A stretch of DNA of 18,116 nt from Thermoleophilia bacterium. GTDB lineage: Bacteria; Actinomycetota; Thermoleophilia; Gaiellales; SKUG01. The notes under the pieces are model-generated. The model saw only the letters and a list, made by a program, of their open reading frames with translations. It searched no databases and was not told the origin of the DNA. The position numbers were made by a program, and so were the translations under genes. Every line of letters begins with the position of its first letter. Position 1 is the first letter of the stretch. The DNA lies in assembly GCA_025964405.1 (NCBI GenBank), contig JAOPYW010000170.1, positions 1 through 18,116 of the forward strand, in the 5' to 3' direction. Below are positions 15,371-18,116 of the stretch, one piece after another.

Positions 15371-15446
15371 CGGAGCCGCAGATCGAGTGCGTGCGGCTCC
15401 GGCAACCTGTACTTTTGACGCACAGGGCCGAGAGGGCCCTTTTTCT
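15371..15446 (+). promoter_or_regulatory. Structured leader of rimP-nusA, candidate attenuator
   Basis: The leader begins with a perfect 10-bp stem-loop, CGGAGCCGCA (15371-15380) with TGCGGCTCCG (15392-15401). It ends with a terminator-like hairpin just before the rimP ATG. A third pairing, CTCCGGC (15397-15403) with GCCGaGAG (15427-15434), would break both, so two exclusive folds are possible. The GAGAGGG ribosome binding region lies inside the second hairpin. Confidence 0.5.
15424..15446 (+). terminator. Terminator-like hairpin abutting the rimP start codon
   Basis: AGGGCC (15424-15429) pairs with GGCCCT (15435-15440) around the loop GAGAG, followed by TTTTCT and directly by ATG 15447. The stem is short (6 bp), so termination may be partial or factor-assisted. 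Confidence 0.5.
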
Positions 15447-15938
15447 ATGTCGCGACACTTTGACCGGGAACGTGAGCTGCAGCGCCTCATCGAGGCGACG
15501 CTGGCCCCTGCGCTCGGGCAGGTGGAGGTCGTCGACCTGGAACTCGACGAACCGCGCGAGGCCGTGCGCCTGTTCATCGACACGCCGGAGGGCGTCGGGT
15601 TCGACCTGTGCGCCGAGGTCACCGAGATCATCCGTCCCCTCTGCGGCGACCGATCGATCGAGGTCTCGAGCCCCGGCATGGAGCGACCCCTGAGGGCGCC
15701 CGCGTCGTTCGAGGCCGTCGTGGGTGAGGACGTGCGCCTGCGGCGCCAGGGCGTGCTGCGCGCACGCACCGTGAAGGTTGTGTCCGTCGACCCGGAGGAG
15801 GGCGTCACCGTGGCCCCCGTCGAGGGTGACGAATACGTGGTTCCGTTCGACGAAATCGTGCGTGCCCGGCTCGTGGTGAAGGATTTCTTCGCCGCGGCTG
15901 AGAAGGCGCGCGGAGCGAAGAAGAAGGGGTTGGCATGA
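15447..15938 (+). CDS. rimP: Ribosome maturation factor RimP
   Basis: This 163-residue protein assists 30S ribosomal subunit maturation. The N-terminal RimP domain has the typical ELQRLIEATLAPAL start, the strand VVDLELDEPREAVRLFID, and the signature ATEIIRPLCGDRSIEVSSPG-like region (read here as EVTEIIRPLCGD then SIEVSSPGMERPL). The C-terminal SH3-like domain follows at about residues 90-150, and the tail is Lys-rich. The ATG at 15447 matches the family start; the longer open frame upstream covers the promoter and is rejected. The stop overlaps the nusA start by 4 nt (ATGA), so translation is coupled. The unusual point is that a terminator-like hairpin ends 6 nt before the start codon. Confidence 0.95.
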   Translation: MSRHFDRERELQRLIEATLAPALGQVEVVDLELDEPREAVRLFIDTPEGVGFDLCAEVTEIIRPLCGDRSIEVSSPGMERPLRAPASFEAVVGEDVRLRRQGVLRARTVKVVSVDPEEGVTVAPVEGDEYVVPFDEIVRARLVVKDFFAAAEKARGAKKKGLA

Positions 15939-17341
15939 GCCGAGAGATCATTGAAGCGGTGAACACGCTCGAGAAGGAGAAGGGCATCTCGGGCGAGGGC
16001 CTGCTCGTCGCCCTCGAGGATGCGCTGCTCGCGGCCTACAAGAAGACCCCCGATGCCGTGCCGTTCGCGCGCGTCGAGATCGACCGCACCAAGGGCACCT
16101 TCCAGATCCACCAGTTCGTGGGCGAGGAGCTCCCCATGGACGCCATCGTCCTCAAGGACGACCCTGACCTCGACGTGCCCGTGCCCGAGCTGGCCGAGGG
16201 TGAAGAGGAAGACGACATCGACTTCGACATCGACTGGACCAAGGTTCCGCTCCAGGACGTCGAGACCGTGCCGGTCAACCCGAGTGACAATTTCGGTCGC
16301 ATCGCCGCGCAGACGGCGAAGCAGGTCATCCTGCAGCGCATCCGCGAGGCCGAGCGCGGCATCATGTACGACGAGTACATCGATCGCGTCGGCGAGATGA
16401 TCAACGGCACCGTGCAGTCGCAGGAGCGTGGCGTGACGGTGGTGGAGCTGGGTCGCGGCGCCGAGGCGATCCTCCCCAACAGCGAGGGCATCCCCGGCGA
16501 GCGACACGACCACGGTGCGCGCATCAAGGCCGTCATCCTCGAGGTGCGCAGAGGCACCAAGGGCCCGCAGATCGTGCTGTCGCGCGGGTCGGAGGAGATG
16601 ATCCGCCGCCTGTTCGAGCTCGAGGTGCCCGAGGTGGGCGACGGTCTCGTCGTCATCCGTGGCGTGGCCCGCGAGCCCGGCTATCGCTCCAAGATCGCCG
16701 TCGAGAGCAACGTGCAGGGCGTCGACCCGGTCGGCGCCTGCGTCGGACCGCGTGGTTCACGCGTGCGCATGGTCGTCTCGGAGCTGCGTGGTGAGAAGAT
16801 CGACATCATCCCGTGGAACGAAGAGCCGGCCCGCTTCATCGCGAAGGCGCTCTCGCCCGCGCGTGTGAAGGAGGTCGTCGTCGACGACGAGGCCCGTCAG
16901 GCCACCGTCATCGTGCCCGACGACAACTTGGCGCTCGCCATCGGCCGCGAGGGCCAGAACGCGCGACTCGCAGCCAAGCTGACGGGGTGGCGCATCGACA
17001 TCCGCAGCGCCGACGAGTACGACTCCAACGCGCCGATCGACCAGGGTACCGATGCCGACGGCAACGCCAACGACGGCAGCTGCTCGGCCATCCTCAAGAC
17101 GGGCAAGAGCTGCCCGAACCGGGCCGTCGACGGCTCGCCCTACTGCGCGCTGCACCAGGGCTGGGAGCCGAGCGATGCTCCCGAGGTCGAGGACGAGGAA
17201 GAGATCGCCGAGGCCGCAGGCGACGAGACGCCGGAGACGGATGTCGAGGTCGACGTGGCCGAGGTGGACGAGGAAGCAACAGCCCCGAGCGAGACCGAGC
17301 CGGCAGTCACTGCCGACGCGGCCGCGGAGGGTGATGACTGA
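15935..17341 (+). CDS. nusA: Transcription factor NusA with acidic insert and Cys/His tail
   Basis: This 468-residue NusA binds RNA polymerase and controls pausing, termination and antitermination. Domains in order are the N-terminal polymerase-binding domain (to about 155), S1 (about 155-225), KH1 with GACVGPRGSRV, and KH2 with AIGREGQNARLAAKLTGWRI. It is about 120 residues longer than mycobacterial NusA. Part of this is an acidic insert of about 40 residues (from about residue 76, PDLDVPVPELAEGEEEDDID) between the strand FQIHQFV and the helix FGRIAAQTAKQV. The rest is a C-terminal extension with C383, C393, C404 and H407 in a CxnGxxCPNxnYCxxH arrangement, probably zinc-binding, followed by a highly acidic tail. 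The gene is coupled to rimP upstream (ATGA) and overlaps ylxR downstream. It may regulate its own operon through the leader. Confidence 0.96.
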   Translation: MSREIIEAVNTLEKEKGISGEGLLVALEDALLAAYKKTPDAVPFARVEIDRTKGTFQIHQFVGEELPMDAIVLKDDPDLDVPVPELAEGEEEDDIDFDIDWTKVPLQDVETVPVNPSDNFGRIAAQTAKQVILQRIREAERGIMYDEYIDRVGEMINGTVQSQERGVTVVELGRGAEAILPNSEGIPGERHDHGARIKAVILEVRRGTKGPQIVLSRGSEEMIRRLFELEVPEVGDGLVVIRGVAREPGYRSKIAVESNVQGVDPVGACVGPRGSRVRMVVSELRGEKIDIIPWNEEPARFIAKALSPARVKEVVVDDEARQATVIVPDDNLALAIGREGQNARLAAKLTGWRIDIRSADEYDSNAPIDQGTDADGNANDGSCSAILKTGKSCPNRAVDGSPYCALHQGWEPSDAPEVEDEEEIAEAAGDETPETDVEVDVAEVDEEATAPSETEPAVTADAAAEGDD

Positions 17342-17657
17342 ACACCATGTTGCGATTCGCACCTGCATCGGGTGTCGCCAGCGCGCGCCGCGCACGGAGC
17401 TCGTACGCTTCGTGCTCGAGCGCACCGCTGACGGCGTTCGCGTGGAGCGCGACGAACATGCGAACCGGCCTGGCCGGGGCGCGTGGCTCCACGATGCCGC
17501 AGCATGTATCGAACAGGCAAGGAAACGACAGGCCGTCCGACGCGCACTTCGCGTCGGCAGCGGTGACGGGGCGATCGACCTGCCCCACACGAACGACGAT
17601 GCGGTCGGGCATGTAACCAGCCCGACACACAAGGAAGAGCGAGGCGGGTCTCGATGA
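17334..17657 (+). CDS. ylxR: YlxR (DUF448) family RNA-binding protein
   Basis: This 107-residue protein is the small basic factor usually coded between nusA and infB. It has RTCIGCRQRAPRTELVRFV at residues 9-27, the conserved GRGAWLHDAAACIEQARKR and a C-terminal RALRV. The fold is known to bind RNA, and the protein has been linked to nucleoid and transcription control in other bacteria. The C-terminal 25 residues (from about 83) are poorly conserved. The ATG at 17334 lies inside the nusA end, 3 nt after GGAGG, which is closer than usual; no better in-frame start exists before the conserved CIGC. The stop overlaps the infB start (ATGA). Confidence 0.93.
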   Translation: MTEHHVAIRTCIGCRQRAPRTELVRFVLERTADGVRVERDEHANRPGRGAWLHDAAACIEQARKRQAVRRALRVGSGDGAIDLPHTNDDAVGHVTSPTHKEERGGSR

Positions 17658-18116
17658 CCAAGAAGCGTGTCTATGAAATCGCGCGAGAGCGCGGACTGAC
17701 AACGGCCCAGGTGCTCAAGCGCCTGGAGCAGTCTGACGTCGCCGTGAAGGCTGCGGCCTCGACGGTCAGCGCCGAAGACGAAGCACGCGTGTTCGGCGAG
17801 ACGAAGGCGCGCGAATCCGCGGCGCCATCCGCCGGCAAGGCGCTGCCGAGCTGGCTCAGCCCGAACAAGGCTTCGGGTCCGCGCACGACGACGATCGCCT
17901 CGATCGATGCCGAGCGCGAGCAGCGCGCGGCGAAGGCCGAGGCAGCCACCGCCGCGAAGAACAAGGCCGTCGAGCAGGCGAAGGCGCTCCGAGCGGCCGT
18001 CGCCGCCAAGCGGGCCCAGCAGGAGGCCGCCGCCGAACAGGCGCGCAGCGCTGCCGAGGCCGACCACGCGGCAGCCGCAGCAGCGGCTCCGGCCGCACCC
18101 GCCGAGCCCGTCGCCG
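17654..18116 (+). CDS. infB: Translation initiation factor IF-2, N-terminal part (3' end outside window)
   Basis: An open frame of 154 codons runs off the right edge without a stop. It begins MTKKRVYEIARERGLTTAQV, the IF2 N-terminal domain that is conserved in bacterial IF-2 (KKRVYEIARE, then VLKRLEQ and VKAAASTVS). After about residue 60 it becomes Ala/Lys/Glu-rich with low complexity and predicted long helix (EREQRAAKAEAATAAKNKAV), the usual linker before the G domain. The GTPase domain is not in the window. The ATG is in the ATGA overlap with ylxR. IF-2 places initiator tRNA on the 30S subunit. Confidence 0.95.
   Translation, partial: MTKKRVYEIARERGLTTAQVLKRLEQSDVAVKAAASTVSAEDEARVFGETKARESAAPSAGKALPSWLSPNKASGPRTTTIASIDAEREQRAAKAEAATAAKNKAVEQAKALRAAVAAKRAQQEAAAEQARSAAEADHAAAAAAAPAAPAEPVA

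Larger units (their letters stand above)
14917..15446. other. Divergent intergenic region between the M4 protease gene and rimP
   Basis: This 530-base stretch has no convincing gene. It holds, from left to right, the M4 leader, a strong hairpin (15041-15075), a minus-strand promoter with a palindrome (15186-15231), a plus-strand extended -10 promoter (15356-15364) and the structured rimP leader. The plus-strand frame upstream of rimP is open, but its codons lack a ribosome binding site and cover the promoter, so it is not called coding. Confidence 0.7.

Noticed and set aside
15267..15446. N-terminal extension of RimP from an upstream in-frame ATG
   Set aside because: The extension spans the extended -10 promoter and both leader hairpins, has no ribosome binding site, and RimP proteins normally start at the later Met.
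16757..18067. 436-codon minus-strand open frame opposite nusA, ylxR and infB
   Set aside because: It covers three recognised genes on the other strand and has shadow composition.

Overview
The window is very GC-rich with dense, short-spaced genes and is almost certainly a chromosomal segment of an actinobacterium (Actinomycetota). The evidence is the rimP-nusA-ylxR-infB order with ATGA overlaps, a DUF4333-like lipoprotein, a DtxR/MntR regulator, GTG starts, and TAnnnT-type -10 boxes lying 6-7 nt from start codons. A deep lineage such as Acidimicrobiia or Thermoleophilia is possible, but that is a guess. There are no insertion sequences, phage genes, CRISPR arrays or clearly broken genes.

Layout. 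Bases 1-350 hold the end of an unrecognised gene, followed by pyrG (CTP synthase). Convergent to pyrG is a Nudix hydrolase gene. Divergent from that gene is one for a small membrane-anchored EF-hand protein. An M20 (PepT-like) peptidase and alanine dehydrogenase (ald) follow. On the minus strand lie a gene for an unusual 17-residue tandem-repeat protein (10 full copies of a PDGHGGYIPVPAGG-type unit) and an mntR/dtxR-type regulator. Then come tRNA-Asn(GTT) with its own promoter and terminator, and a 59-residue membrane peptide on the minus strand.

From 8137 to 13731 five plus-strand genes form one block: a subtilisin-type S8 protease without a signal peptide, a membrane sensor histidine kinase with no adjacent response regulator, a Cys/His zinc-binding mini-protein overlapping the next gene by 4 nt, a protein with a PqqD-like N-terminus and two cyclic-nucleotide-binding domains, and a lipoprotein with two DUF4333-like repeats. 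This looks like a sensing and signalling module, but its trigger and output are not visible here. Convergent to it is an M4 (thermolysin-type) metalloprotease gene, also without a signal peptide.

The 530-base gap at 14917-15446 is rich in structure. It holds a minus-strand promoter for the M4 gene with a palindrome centred on its -35 box, a strong 15-bp hairpin, and an extended -10 promoter for the rimP operon. The rimP leader contains a 10-bp stem-loop, a terminator-like hairpin ending right at the rimP start codon, and a possible mutually exclusive pairing between them. That is the architecture expected of an attenuator. The operon then runs rimP-nusA-ylxR-infB, with infB cut by the window end.

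Most genes are housekeeping. The parts most worth attention are the GHGGY repeat protein, the rimP-nusA leader, the MntR homologue with altered metal ligands, the NusA with an acidic insert plus a Cys/His module, and the kinase/zinc/cNMP-binding block.
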